From Firmicutes bacterium UBA4882 (GTDB lineage Bacteria; Bacillota; UBA4882): a stretch of DNA of 64,000 nt. The translations under genes were made by a program, and so were the position numbers. The stretch's first letter is position 1, and the number at the start of each line of letters is the position of its first letter. Location: NCBI GenBank assembly GCA_002399265.1, contig DHDG01000039.1, positions 35,393 through 99,392 on the forward strand, given 5' to 3'. Under the pieces are notes generated by a model. That model had not been told where the DNA came from. It ran no database searches and was given only the letters and a program-made list of their open reading frames with translations. This document shows positions 32,389-41,774 of the stretch, piece after piece.

Positions 32389-34212
32389 TCACTTGCGTCG
32401 GAAGCGCCGGTCTAATTCGTCCCGGCTTAACCTAATCATAGTTGGACGTCCGTGAGGACATGTATATGGATTTCTGGTTTTCCAAAGATCAGACAGCAAC
32501 TGCTCCTTTTCAAGGTTTGCCAGTCTGTCGCCAGCCTTAACAGCGGCCCGACAAGACATAGTGATTAAGAAAGCTTCCTGAATTTCTTTAGGATTATTGA
32601 ATCTTTCGGTGGCCAGCAATTGCTCGATCAAATCCAGCAGTAAAGGTTTATGATCTGAAATTCCCCTAATGACCGGAACAGCTCTAATTACAATTGTTTT
32701 CCCCCCGAATGGCTCTAAGTCATAACCCAGACTCTTAAAAACGGGGATTTTCTCCGAAGCCATTTTGTATTGCCTGTAATTAAGCTCCATCGTTTCCGGT
32801 ATCACCAGCAGTTGGCTGTTATCGGGACGCAACGTTTGCATCAGCCTGTCAAAAATCACTCTTTCATGAGCGGCATGTTGATCAATTAATATTAATCCAT
32901 CACCACCGGTGGCGAAAAGATAAGTACGATCGAGTTGCCCTTCCAGACAATGCACTTCCGTTTTTTCCGAGGGGCGGTTGTCTCCTGCCACGCCGGCCTC
33001 ACTGCGCCACGCATCTACAACCTCCGGACCCGGATCAACTATAACCGCAGCAGCATTGTCAGCGGCATTTGCTTCACTGGCAGACGTAGCCGCAATGTAG
33101 CCAGCGCTACTTTTCGAATCCGAATGAGCAAATTGCAGTTGCGGTTGCGGCAACGTCCCTGACGTCCCGGGCATCCCTGACGTCCCGGGCAAATCATCTT
33201 TCATTTTCCATGAAGGAATCAACTCATTCAACCTGAGAGCATTGCTGACTGCTCGGTAAACCGCAGAAAAAATGGCGTCTTCCCTGCTAAATTTGACTTC
33301 AGCCTTGGTAGGGTGCACATTGACATCCACTTCTGTGCCTGGTAGCTCCATGAAAATTACTGCCAAAGGAAATCTGGCAATCGGAAGCAACGTTTTATAT
33401 GCTTTCTCCAAAGCGGCCCCGATCAACGGGCTACGTACCGTCCTGCCACTCACAAAGAAATGCTGCGAATGTCTGTTAGATCTGGCATGCTCCGGTTTGC
33501 CAATGAATCCGCTAATTCTAAGGTTCTCAGCCTCATAGCCAATCTCCAGCAAATCCTTGGCAATATCTTTCCCCAAAACGGCACTTAAAACTTCGGCCAT
33601 GTTTCCAGTACCATGCGTGAACAAGACCTCAAAATCGCCATGCAACAACCTAAAGGAAACATCCGGCCGTGACATGGCCAGCCGACCAATCAAGTCGGCT
33701 ATGTAAGAGGCCTCTGTTGGAATCGACTTCATATATTTGAGTCTGGCAGGAACATTAAAAAACAAATCCCGGATGGTAATGGTCGTGCCAACCGCCGCTC
33801 CGGCTTCCTGAACACTCTTGATTACGCCCGCCTTGGCTTCCAAAGCAGTGCCGATGCTGCCACTTTTCGGGACGGTGACCAGTTTGAAAATAGATACCGC
33901 GGCGATACTGGCGAGTGCCTCGCCACGGAAGCCAAGGGTTTTTAAGCTTTCCAGGTCTTCCGACTCTCTGATTTTGCTCGTGGAATGACGTTCCAGTGCC
34001 ATGACCGCATCATCCCGGTCCATGCCCGCTCCGTTATCGGTAACCCTAATCAACTGACGGCCCCCGGCTCTGATTTCTACTTCTATTCTGGTCGCACCCG
34101 CGTCCAGAGAGTTTTCTAATAGTTCTTTAACCACGGAAGCGGGACGCTCAATAATTTCCCCGGCGGCTATTTTATTAATCGTTGCTTCGGAGAGCAATCT
34201 GATGTTACCCAT
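32389..34212 (-). CDS. mutL: DNA mismatch repair protein MutL
   Basis: GHKL ATPase with VVKELLENSLDAGA, DNGAGM and TLGFRGEALASI at the N-terminus. The C-terminal endonuclease site is DQHAAHERVIFD (canonical last Glu is Asp here), followed by SCRAAVKAGD and CPHGRPT for zinc, so it belongs to the nicking MutL class. The linker has a repeated PGTSGM segment. ATG 34212 (MGNIRLLSEATINK) after GGGAGAGG; it overlaps mutS by 8 bases. Confidence 0.97.
   Translation of the reverse strand: MGNIRLLSEATINKIAAGEIIERPASVVKELLENSLDAGATRIEVEIRAGGRQLIRVTDNGAGMDRDDAVMALERHSTSKIRESEDLESLKTLGFRGEALASIAAVSIFKLVTVPKSGSIGTALEAKAGVIKSVQEAGAAVGTTITIRDLFFNVPARLKYMKSIPTEASYIADLIGRLAMSRPDVSFRLLHGDFEVLFTHGTGNMAEVLSAVLGKDIAKDLLEIGYEAENLRISGFIGKPEHARSNRHSQHFFVSGRTVRSPLIGAALEKAYKTLLPIARFPLAVIFMELPGTEVDVNVHPTKAEVKFSREDAIFSAVYRAVSNALRLNELIPSWKMKDDLPGTSGMPGTSGTLPQPQLQFAHSDSKSSAGYIAATSASEANAADNAAAVIVDPGPEVVDAWRSEAGVAGDNRPSEKTEVHCLEGQLDRTYLFATGGDGLILIDQHAAHERVIFDRLMQTLRPDNSQLLVIPETMELNYRQYKMASEKIPVFKSLGYDLEPFGGKTIVIRAVPVIRGISDHKPLLLDLIEQLLATERFNNPKEIQEAFLITMSCRAAVKAGDRLANLEKEQLLSDLWKTRNPYTCPHGRPTMIRLSRDELDRRFRRK
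33157..33191 (-). repeat. 18-bp tandem duplication in the mutL linker
   Basis: Two copies of an 18-base unit containing CCCTGACGTCCCGGGCA, coding for repeated MPGTSG in the inter-domain linker. In frame. Confidence 0.8.
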
Positions 34213-36976
34213 TGCGTTCCTCTCCCTCTGATGTCGCCGCAACTTCCGCTATCTTTTGGGAAGTAGCGGCTGCTGCAACCTTGTTGGAGGCTGTAGCCTC
34301 ACTATTTGACTTACTATTTGGCTCACTATTTAACTTACTGTATCTATGCTGCCATTCATGAAGCAATGTTAAAGCTTCAAGCGGGGTCAGTCTTGATAAG
34401 TCAAGCCTGGCTAGTTCAGCAGCGAGTGGCTCCGGTGTAGGTTGAAATAACGCCAACTGTTGTACAGGTTTGGCGTTTTCGGAGTCGGCAGCAACAGCGG
34501 ATGCGACTGATGTACCAGTTTTCCGCACTACCATACTCAATTCATCCGCAGCAGTTCTTTCCAAATCCACAAGAATTTCGCGGGCACGTTCCAGAACCGC
34601 AGCAGGCAGGCCTGCCAGCCTGGCAACCTCAATGCCATAACTGCGATCCGCACCGCCCGGCACGATTTTTCTAAGAAAGACAATGTCTTCTCCGTGCTTG
34701 CTAACGGAAACCTGAACATTCTTGATGCCTGGCAGTCGCCCTTCTAATTCTGTCAGTTCGTGATAGTGCGTGGCAAAAAGCGTTTTTGCACCAATATTCT
34801 CCGGATCCTGCAAGTACTCAATGACTGCCCAGGCAATACTGAGTCCGTCATAGGTACTTGTCCCGCGGCCAATTTCATCCAGAATCAACAGGCTGTTTTT
34901 GCCGGCATGATTGAGAATGTTGGCGAGTTCATTCATTTCCACCATGAAAGTACTCTGTCCGGTCGCCAGATCGTCACTAGCCCCTACCCTTGTGAAAATG
35001 CGATCCACAATGGCCAGCCTGGCGTAAGAAGCCGGTACAAAAGAACCGATCTGGGACAGCAGTACGATCAGCGCTGTCTGTCTCAGAAAGGTACTCTTAC
35101 CAGCCATATTCGGTCCAGTCACAATCATAATCCGATTATCTTTGAGATCCAAATAGAGATCATTCGCCACAAAACTTCCGGCATCGCTCATTTTTTCTAC
35201 TACAGGATGCCGCCCATCTTTATAAAAAAGCTCTCCTCCTGTGACCAGTTCCGGACGAACATAATTATTGCGTACGGCGGTTTCAGCAAACGCGCTCAAA
35301 ACATCCATTTCGGCAAGAGCCTGGGCGTTTTCCTGCATGATTGACGTAAAACCGGAGATCGTCTCACGCAGTTTAACAAAGAGCTCATATTCAAGAAGCG
35401 CGCCTTTTTCATCGGATCCTAGAATGATATCTTCGTATTTCTTCAGATCAGAGGTCACAAACCGCTCGCAGTTTGCTAACGTCTGCTTACGCGTATAGTC
35501 AGCAGGAACCAGATGCAGATTGGGATTGGTTACTTCTATGTAATATCCGAACACCTGATTGAATCCGACCTTGAGTGATTTGATGCCGGTACGTTCTTTT
35601 TCCGCCGCTTCAAAGGTGCCCAACCATTCTTTCGCACCAACAGCCACAGTTCTCAATTCATCGAGTGCCTTGGAAAAGCCTGGTTTAATCAGGCCGCCTT
35701 CTTTAATCGCCACAGGCGGATCCTCTACGATGGCTTGGGTGATCGCTGACACTACCTCGACCAGTGGATTAATGCGCTGGCAAATGGCAGATAAGGTCGC
35801 ACTATTAAACCCACCCAGAATACTAATGACTGATGGCAACCGTGACAAAGTCAACTGCAATGCATTTAAGTCACGTGCGTTAGCACTGGCGGCGGCAATT
35901 CTCCCCGCCAAACGCTCCAAGTCATAAACGCCGTCCAGAGCCATGCGCAGATCACCGCGCGCCTGATTATCAGTAGCCAACGCCTCAACCGCTGCATGCC
36001 TTTTGCAAATTTCGGCCTGATTGATCAACGGTTGCTCAACCCATTTGCGAATTAGGCGCCGGCCCATGGGTGTCACAGTGGCATCCAGCACCCAGAGCAA
36101 GGAGCCTTGATAATCCCCTTCCCGCAAAGTCCTGGTAAGCTCCAGATTTCTTCTGGTCGAACTGTCCAGATACATATATTTGCTTGTCTGATAAGAGCTT
36201 AGTTTCAGAATCTGCGGAATCGCATGTTTCTGTGTTTCTCGTAAATAGGACAGCAAAGCCCCAGAGGCCGTGATCGCCAGCGGCCATTCTGAACATCCGA
36301 ATCCTTCCAAAGAGACTACGCCAAATTGCTCTAAGAGCTCATTGCGTGCATTATCATACTGGAAAAAGCGTTCCGCAGTTTCATCGCGATAAATCCCTGG
36401 CAGTCTGTCGAAAATGCCGCTCTCCTTGAGCCATGCGGTCTGACGCGGGGCTGTGATTATTTCCAACGGCGTAATTCTATATAACTCATCCGCCAAAATA
36501 CCAGCGCAGTTCGCGCCTTCGATTTGGGTGGTAAAAAATTCGCCTGTGGAAATATCGGCAAAGGCAAAACCGTAGGCTTCTTTACCAACATAAATACAGG
36601 CAATATAACCGTTTTGGCCTTCAAAAGCCGATCCCTCAGCAAATGTGCCCGGCGTAACTACCCGGACTACTTCTCTTTTCACCAGACCCTTGGCTTCACG
36701 CGGATCTTCCACCTGCTCGCAAATAGCCACTTTATAGCCTTTTTCGACCAGCCGCCCAATATACGACGAGGCGGCATGATATGGCACTCCGCACATCGGC
36801 ACGCGGTTGTCTTTTCCGGCGTCACGAGAAGTCAGCGTCAATTCAAGTTCTTTAGAGCCAATCAGGGCGTCGTCATTAAACATCTCATAGAAATCACCCA
36901 GCCTGAAGAAAAGAATAGCCCCCGGGTTATCCTTCTTGATTGATAAGTATTGTTCCAGCATGGGTGTTACAGCCAA
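34205..36976 (-). CDS. mutS: DNA mismatch repair protein MutS
   Basis: 923 residues. N-terminal mismatch-binding domain with GDFYEMF (the Phe-x-Glu wedge), a core/clamp region, and an ABC ATPase with VTGPNMAGKSTFLRQ and LLILDEIGRGTSTYDGL. The C-terminal tail after the ATPase carries a 4-residue repeat (SKLN SEPN SKSN SEAT) before a final Ala-rich end, longer than usual. Followed at once by mutL. Confidence 0.97.
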   Translation of the reverse strand: MAVTPMLEQYLSIKKDNPGAILFFRLGDFYEMFNDDALIGSKELELTLTSRDAGKDNRVPMCGVPYHAASSYIGRLVEKGYKVAICEQVEDPREAKGLVKREVVRVVTPGTFAEGSAFEGQNGYIACIYVGKEAYGFAFADISTGEFFTTQIEGANCAGILADELYRITPLEIITAPRQTAWLKESGIFDRLPGIYRDETAERFFQYDNARNELLEQFGVVSLEGFGCSEWPLAITASGALLSYLRETQKHAIPQILKLSSYQTSKYMYLDSSTRRNLELTRTLREGDYQGSLLWVLDATVTPMGRRLIRKWVEQPLINQAEICKRHAAVEALATDNQARGDLRMALDGVYDLERLAGRIAAASANARDLNALQLTLSRLPSVISILGGFNSATLSAICQRINPLVEVVSAITQAIVEDPPVAIKEGGLIKPGFSKALDELRTVAVGAKEWLGTFEAAEKERTGIKSLKVGFNQVFGYYIEVTNPNLHLVPADYTRKQTLANCERFVTSDLKKYEDIILGSDEKGALLEYELFVKLRETISGFTSIMQENAQALAEMDVLSAFAETAVRNNYVRPELVTGGELFYKDGRHPVVEKMSDAGSFVANDLYLDLKDNRIMIVTGPNMAGKSTFLRQTALIVLLSQIGSFVPASYARLAIVDRIFTRVGASDDLATGQSTFMVEMNELANILNHAGKNSLLILDEIGRGTSTYDGLSIAWAVIEYLQDPENIGAKTLFATHYHELTELEGRLPGIKNVQVSVSKHGEDIVFLRKIVPGGADRSYGIEVARLAGLPAAVLERAREILVDLERTAADELSMVVRKTGTSVASAVAADSENAKPVQQLALFQPTPEPLAAELARLDLSRLTPLEALTLLHEWQHRYSKLNSEPNSKSNSEATASNKVAAAATSQKIAEVAATSEGEERNG
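34298..34345 (-). repeat. 12-bp tandem repeat near the 3' end of mutS
   Basis: Four imperfect units of CTCACTATTTGA-like sequence, coding for four-residue Ser/Asn units in the C-terminal tail of MutS. In frame. Confidence 0.8.
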
Positions 36977-37049
36977 TGGGTCGAGGCCTCCTCGCAGAAC
37001 TTTTTAGAGAACAGGTAGAGGACAAGCGCGGCACATGCGCCGGACTCCT

Positions 37050-38372
37050 CTAACTCTGCCTGGTCCCATAAAGTGTATGGGTTTGCCCTTCGGTGATCAG
37101 AACTTTAATAGTCTGGCCAACTGCCATACCGACTTCATAATTGAAATGAACCAGCTTATTACTTCTAGTGCGGCCTACCCAGACGGTCTCTTCCCGCTGG
37201 CTGGGACCTTCCACCAGGATCTCGTGAACGCGCCCGGTCTCAGCCTGATTTAGTTCCAGACTGATCCCGTTTTGCAGGTTAATAAGCTGCTGCAAGCGTT
37301 CTTGTTTGATCGCAGCATCAACTTGCTCATTACTTGCGGCCGCCGGCGTGCCCTTTCTGGGAGAATAGGCAAAGGTAAAGGCGGAATCATATCGGACTGC
37401 CTTCATAACCGCCAGCGTATCCTCAAAATCCGCAGCACTTTCACCCGGAAACCCGACAATAATATCAGTTGTCAGCGAAATTTCAGGCATGGCATGACGG
37501 AGACCGTCGACAATATTGAGATAATGTGCCACAGTATAACCCCGGTTCATCAAGCGCAAAACGCGATCACTACCTGCCTGCAGTGGCAAATGCAAGTGTT
37601 CACAGACTTTCTCACAATCTGCCATCGTCTGGATCAGTTTAGTTGTGACATCACGGGGATGGGAAGTCTGAAAACGAATGCGCTCTATTCCGGGCACACC
37701 ATTGGCAGCCCGTAGCAGATCAGCAAAATCAGGCTGCCCGTCCAAATCTTTTCCATAAGAGTTGACGTTCTGCCCTAGCAATGTAACTTCGCGCACACCA
37801 GCATTACCCAGCATAGAAAGTTCGGCAAGAATGTCACTCATTTGTCGACTTTTTTCGCGACCCCGCACATAGGGAACAATGCAGTAGGAACAAAAGTTAT
37901 TGCACCCGTGCATAATCGTAACCCAGGCTTTGAGTTGCGAAGCTCGCTTAACCGGAATGTCCTCAACGACATCCCCTTCTGCCAGAATTTCGCAAATCGG
38001 TTTTCCGGTCTCTTTGAACCTGGCAATCAGCTCCGGAAGCCTGTGGGTATTATGTGTGCCAAATACTAAATCAACATGCGCTAATTGCCGCATAAGCGCT
38101 GCTGCTTCTCCGGGCTGCTGCGGCAGACAGCCGCATACACCAATTATAGCGTCGGGCTTGGTTTTCTTAATCCTTTTTAGACTGGCGACATGTCCATAAA
38201 GCCTTTGCGCAGCATTTTCCCGAACACAGCAAGTGTTGAATAGCGTTACGTCTGCCTCATCAGATTCCGTTCGTTGATAGCCCATTTTTTCCAAAATTCC
38301 GGCCAGTATCTCGGAATCGTGTTCATTCATCTGACATCCAAAAGTTACAATGCGATAAGTTTTTGTTTCCAA
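37050..38372 (-). CDS. miaB: tRNA-2-methylthio-N6-dimethylallyladenosine synthase
   Basis: Radical-SAM methylthiotransferase acting on i6A37 tRNA. N-terminal UPF0004 domain with TFGCQMNEHDSE and two more Cys (NTCCVREN, GVCGCLPQ), radical-SAM motif HGCNNFCSYCIVPYVRGRE, and a C-terminal TRAM domain (GRTRSNKLVHF). TTG 38372 lies nine bases after CGGAGG; an upstream in-frame start at 38432 lacks a site. Works after MiaA, encoded downstream. Confidence 0.95.
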   Translation of the reverse strand: METKTYRIVTFGCQMNEHDSEILAGILEKMGYQRTESDEADVTLFNTCCVRENAAQRLYGHVASLKRIKKTKPDAIIGVCGCLPQQPGEAAALMRQLAHVDLVFGTHNTHRLPELIARFKETGKPICEILAEGDVVEDIPVKRASQLKAWVTIMHGCNNFCSYCIVPYVRGREKSRQMSDILAELSMLGNAGVREVTLLGQNVNSYGKDLDGQPDFADLLRAANGVPGIERIRFQTSHPRDVTTKLIQTMADCEKVCEHLHLPLQAGSDRVLRLMNRGYTVAHYLNIVDGLRHAMPEISLTTDIIVGFPGESAADFEDTLAVMKAVRYDSAFTFAYSPRKGTPAAASNEQVDAAIKQERLQQLINLQNGISLELNQAETGRVHEILVEGPSQREETVWVGRTRSNKLVHFNYEVGMAVGQTIKVLITEGQTHTLYGTRQS

Positions 38373-38469
38373 AGAACTAATCCTCCGTTTGGCTATGTAT
38401 CTATCATAACACAAAACAAGTTTTTCCCACACTCCACCAATGACGGAACAACAAAAAAGTCACTAAAAA

Positions 38470-38500
38470 GCCGGCTGAAAATGCATATTTTCCAGCCGGC
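38470..38500 (-). terminator. Terminator after the FmdB-type gene
   Basis: Minus-strand stem GCCGGCTGGAAAAT / ATTTTCAGCCGGC with TTTTTAG after it. Lies between the zinc-ribbon gene and miaB. Confidence 0.88.
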
Positions 38501-38526
38501 GATCAAATCAGTACCAGAGAATCAAA

Positions 38527-38751
38527 CTACTTGGAGCTTGAATCACCAGATGCCTTGGCTACAGGTTTATGGCTGCGGTTATCAGTTGAATAAAAACCGC
38601 TGCCCAAGAAGATAATGTTAGCATTGCGGCTAATTAGACGGCGGATATCCTCCGAACCGCACTGCGGACAAACTTTGAACGGTGCTTCGGTAATTCTTTG
38701 TAAAGCTTCAAATCGACCACAGTGATGGCATTCATAATCATAAGTAGGCAT
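38527..38751 (-). CDS. FmdB-family zinc ribbon protein
   Basis: 74 residues: MPTYDYECHHCGRFEAL and CPQCGSEDIRRL form a four-Cys zinc ribbon; the tail is hydrophobic then Ser/Lys-rich. Second member of the family in this window (the other is at 20306). Function unsettled. A terminator follows, separating it from miaB. Confidence 0.85.
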   Translation of the reverse strand: MPTYDYECHHCGRFEALQRITEAPFKVCPQCGSEDIRRLISRNANIIFLGSGFYSTDNRSHKPVAKASGDSSSK

Positions 38752-38817
38752 TTTAGCAGCATCTCCTGACGAGTGATAATTGTTATAAGAATAGTATATC
38801 CCTGCCCAAAAGGCGTG

Positions 38818-39489
38818 TCAAGATACCGGACTACTGCCGCTAAACAACTCCTGAACCTCTTTTTCCCGGTATGGCTGACATAATGCCAAAACCTGATCGC
38901 CGGCCTGAACTAGAGTACTACCACGCGGTACTTTAGCGGAATTCTCTTTGAAAATGGTTATGATAATACATTCCGCTGGCAACTCCAGTTCGTTAATACG
39001 CTTGCCGACAGCTTTGGAATCGGAAGCTACCTGAATCTGAGTCATGCGCAAATCGCCTATTGAGCGTGGCAGAATGGCCCCGACTAATTTGGCATCTACT
39101 TCTTTTTGAATCAGACCGGCCAGCAGTGACGTAGGACAGACCGTCATGTTAACGCCCAGCCACCTAAACAGCTCAGCGTTGCCCGGATTATTAACCAAAG
39201 TAAAAGTACGCTCTACTTTAAAATGTCTCTCAGCTAACTGGCAAATTACCAGATTATCATGATCGTCATTGGTTAGCGCAACAACGGCCTGAGCCCGCTC
39301 GGCATCCGCTTTCTTCAGAAAATTCTCTTCAGCTCCATCGCCATGGATTACCTTGACGTTCAGATCTTTCTTTATTTGCCGACATTTTTCGGAATCGCGC
39401 TCTATTACACAAACCTCATGATCGTTTTGGCTGAGCATCTTAGCGAGATGATATCCCGAGCGCCCGCCACCGATGATGATTATATACAT
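38818..39489 (-). CDS. TrkA/KtrA-type K+ channel regulatory subunit
   Basis: About 223 residues: Rossmann RCK-N domain starting MYIIIIGGGRSGYHLAKML with NAD-binding Asp/Glu (VIERDSEK) and GDGAEENFLKKA, then an RCK-C domain (ILPRSIGDLRMTQIQV ... GSTLVQAGDQVLAL). It would gate a potassium transporter membrane subunit, but no trkH/ktrB gene is in the window. ATG 39489 follows GAGGGGG; an upstream start at 39513 is possible. Confidence 0.9.
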   Translation of the reverse strand: MYIIIIGGGRSGYHLAKMLSQNDHEVCVIERDSEKCRQIKKDLNVKVIHGDGAEENFLKKADAERAQAVVALTNDDHDNLVICQLAERHFKVERTFTLVNNPGNAELFRWLGVNMTVCPTSLLAGLIQKEVDAKLVGAILPRSIGDLRMTQIQVASDSKAVGKRINELELPAECIIITIFKENSAKVPRGSTLVQAGDQVLALCQPYREKEVQELFSGSSPVS

Positions 39490-39599
39490 CTTGCGAATGA
39501 CCCCCTCTTCCAACCTTATCTATTTTATCAGTCCGAGAGGGCCTAATCAACTCCACTTCATCTTTTATCGATAATCTTTCATAAGTTTTCTTTTCCAGG

Positions 39600-40463
39600 T
39601 TATCTTTTATCCAACTCTTTTGCCATCGCGATTGCGGCAATCTGCCCCTGACCAACTGCTCTGGCAATTTGCCATGGTCTTCCGGTGCAATCGCCAGCCG
39701 CATAAACTCCAGGAATATTGGTCTCCATATTTTCATCAATAATGATCTTTTCATTGACAATCTGCAATCCGTCGATCAGTTTTAAAGGCGGGATGCCTGG
39801 TCGCTCAATGAAAATCCCTTGAACAGACAGACTTTGATCGCCAATTTCGATCGCCGCGACCGTCTCTTGGCCGGTAATGCTCTTCGGCACTCCGGATAAA
39901 ATGGTGACATTTTCCGCAATGCTTTGAGGCAGCGGCCGGTATTGCGGTATATAATAAACTCGCCTGCAAATACCAGCCAAAAAGCGCGCTTCTGTTTCAG
40001 CTTCCGGTAAATAGGCAATCATAGCTACGTCTTTGCCCCTAAAAAAGGCACCATCGCAAGTGGCACAATAGCTGACACCCTTACCTTCAAATTCATTTTC
40101 TCCTGGAATGCTTTTATTTTCCATTACTCCTACGGCCAATAATAGTTTTCTGGCCTGATACTGCTCCTCACGCCCCATCACCCAGAAAACATCGCCGTCT
40201 TTGACAATCTGCTGCGCCTCATCGCGTTTGAATTCAGTTCCCATGGCGCTGGCATGCTCATATAAAGCTTTGCCTAGCTCTGTGCCTGTAATGTCGGCAA
40301 TTCCAGGATAATTGGCAACTTTAGGCGCGGCCTGCAGTTTATGGCTAATCTGCTCTTTTGCCAGCACCAAGACTTGTTTGTTTCTCTTGCGGGCATTAAT
40401 CGCGGCCGAAAGCCCCGCCGGACCTCCACCGATAATCAAAATCGGCCAGACAAATGTACTCAA
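39600..40463 (-). CDS. FAD-dependent pyridine nucleotide-disulfide oxidoreductase, thioredoxin-reductase-like
   Basis: About 287 residues. FAD-binding PILIIGGGPAGLSAAINARK at the start, the redox pair CATC in YCATCDGAFF, and FAD contact GVYAAGDCTGRP near the end. The NAD(P) domain lacks the usual GGG-x-A signature (it reads VAMIAYLPEAETEARF), so cofactor preference is uncertain. TTG 40463 follows GGGAGG by ten bases; a GTG at 40481 is the alternative. Partner thioredoxin not in the window. Confidence 0.85.
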   Translation of the reverse strand: MSTFVWPILIIGGGPAGLSAAINARKRNKQVLVLAKEQISHKLQAAPKVANYPGIADITGTELGKALYEHASAMGTEFKRDEAQQIVKDGDVFWVMGREEQYQARKLLLAVGVMENKSIPGENEFEGKGVSYCATCDGAFFRGKDVAMIAYLPEAETEARFLAGICRRVYYIPQYRPLPQSIAENVTILSGVPKSITGQETVAAIEIGDQSLSVQGIFIERPGIPPLKLIDGLQIVNEKIIIDENMETNIPGVYAAGDCTGRPWQIARAVGQGQIAAIAMAKELDKR

Positions 40464-40489
40464 TGGACTGATACCTCCCACATTGTCTG

Positions 40490-40732
40490 CTAAAAGTAGG
40501 ATGTTCTCACTGTCACCCCGCCTATTTGAGTCAACTCCTGTTCCAGATTTTTGATCTCTTCCGTATCAGCTTCCAGACTTAATGTAATTAACCCGTTATT
40601 CCCGTTTTCCTGGGAAACGCCCGTGCGACAGCGGATGATTGTGCCATGCTCGGTCAGAACCTCCTGGAGTTGTGGTGCGTTTTGGCACCGATTGTCAACT
40701 AACAGACCCATAACAGCCATTTTTTTGCTCAT
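40490..40732 (-). CDS. TM1266-type iron-only hydrogenase system putative regulator
   Basis: 80 residues, ACT/NikR-C-like fold: MAVMGLLVDNRCQNAPQLQEVL, then IIRCRTGVSQENGNNGLITLSLEAD and VRTSYF. This family is usually next to Fe-only hydrogenase maturation genes (hydEFG), but no such genes are here. ATG 40732 follows AAAGGA by eight bases. Role as regulator is from context in other genomes. Confidence 0.85.
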   Translation of the reverse strand: MSKKMAVMGLLVDNRCQNAPQLQEVLTEHGTIIRCRTGVSQENGNNGLITLSLEADTEEIKNLEQELTQIGGVTVRTSYF

Positions 40733-40911
40733 AATATGCATCCTTTCTCTGCCCTTTTTCATTAATGACACTGTTTACTGTAACCCGAATACCAAGATTT
40801 CTATTCGACCACCTGCGCAGGGTTTAATAGCTGAGATTTCCGATTGTGCCAGTAAAATAGTATAATCACGCGGACCTTTATCGACCAAAATACTAGCGAG
40901 GAGGTGATCTA

Positions 40912-41268
40912 ATGGGCAGTGGGCAAAAATCTAATACTCCTGTTGTTCAGCAGGCATATAAAGCCCTGGATCAATTCAAATATGAAGTTGCCAATGAGCT
41001 TGGCATTGATCAAAACCAGATCTACGGCGGCTACTGGGGCAACCTAACTTCTCGCGACTGCGGAGCAGTCGGGGGACATATGGTACGCCGCATGATTGAA
41101 GCTGCTGAACGTTCCCTGGCCGAACAGACTATGGCAGGCGTAAAAACCGGCTTCCAGTCGGCTTTCAACGCTAGCAGCAATCTGAACGTCAATCCGAACA
41201 ATATTACCGGTACGAAACCCAGTTTCACCCAGTCTCCGTCCAGTGAGGGACCCACTCGTTACGTATAA
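40912..41268 (+). CDS. Alpha/beta-type small acid-soluble spore protein
   Basis: DNA-coating protein of dormant spores. The conserved parts are ALDQFKYEVANELGI (with the GPR cleavage region around YEVANELGI) and GGYWGNLTSRDCGAVGGHMVRRMIEAAE. 118 residues, longer than the common 60-70 because of a Gly/Asn/Ser-rich C-terminal tail. ATG after GAGGAGGTG. Tandem with a second copy. Confidence 0.93.
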   Translation: MGSGQKSNTPVVQQAYKALDQFKYEVANELGIDQNQIYGGYWGNLTSRDCGAVGGHMVRRMIEAAERSLAEQTMAGVKTGFQSAFNASSNLNVNPNNITGTKPSFTQSPSSEGPTRYV

Positions 41269-41324
41269 TAGTTCCTGTATAAGCAAATAAGCAAATTCCC
41301 AAATAACACATGGAGGTGTAATTC

Positions 41325-41657
41325 ATGGGTAGTGGACAGAGAAGCAATGCTCCCGTAGTCCAGCAGGCGTACAAAGCCCTGGATCAGTTTAAATACGAAA
41401 TCGCCAATGAGCTCGGCATTGATCAGAATCAAATCTATGGCGGTTACTGGGGTAACCTGACCTCCCGTGACTGCGGAGCAGTCGGAGGTCATATGGTACG
41501 GCGCATGATCGAAGCTGCTGAACAATCATTGGCTCAGCAGGCCCTGGCTGGTATGAAAACCGGATTCCAGACCGGCTTTAATGCGGCGGGAAGCAACCCG
41601 AACCAGAGTGTGAAAATCGGCACCACACCAAACCAAGGTCCGAATACCTATCAGTAA
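41325..41657 (+). CDS. Alpha/beta-type small acid-soluble spore protein
   Basis: Second tandem SASP, 110 residues. Its first 75 residues are nearly identical to those of the upstream copy (only a few conservative changes), while the C-terminal tail diverges. ATG after TGGAGGTG. The genes are 56 bases apart with no clear terminator between them. No convincing sigma-G promoter could be assigned by eye. Confidence 0.93.
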   Translation: MGSGQRSNAPVVQQAYKALDQFKYEIANELGIDQNQIYGGYWGNLTSRDCGAVGGHMVRRMIEAAEQSLAQQALAGMKTGFQTGFNAAGSNPNQSVKIGTTPNQGPNTYQ

Positions 41658-41731
41658 ACTCAACTGTAAACACAATAGCAAACGCAACAATAAACTTAAT
41701 ACCGAACGTTACTTAGGCGGCTAAGAACAAA

Positions 41732-41760
41732 AAGCGGGGCTGCCAATGGCGGCCTCGCTT
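41732..41760 (-). terminator. Terminator after the SLH gene
   Basis: Minus-strand hairpin AAGCGAGGCCGCC / GGCAGCCCCGCTT (two wobble pairs) followed by TTTTTG, 15 bases past the SLH gene stop. It may also stop transcription from the SASP genes. Confidence 0.8.
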
Positions 41761-41774
41761 ATGCTACGCAGCAG

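Noticed and set aside
34760..35344. 194-residue plus-strand frame
   Set aside because: Antisense to the mutS ATPase region.
40772..41324. Sigma-G type promoters for the SASP genes
   Set aside because: Expected from the family, but the best candidates (GTATA near 41276 with a CAAATAA) differ from consensus at two -10 positions or have poor spacing.
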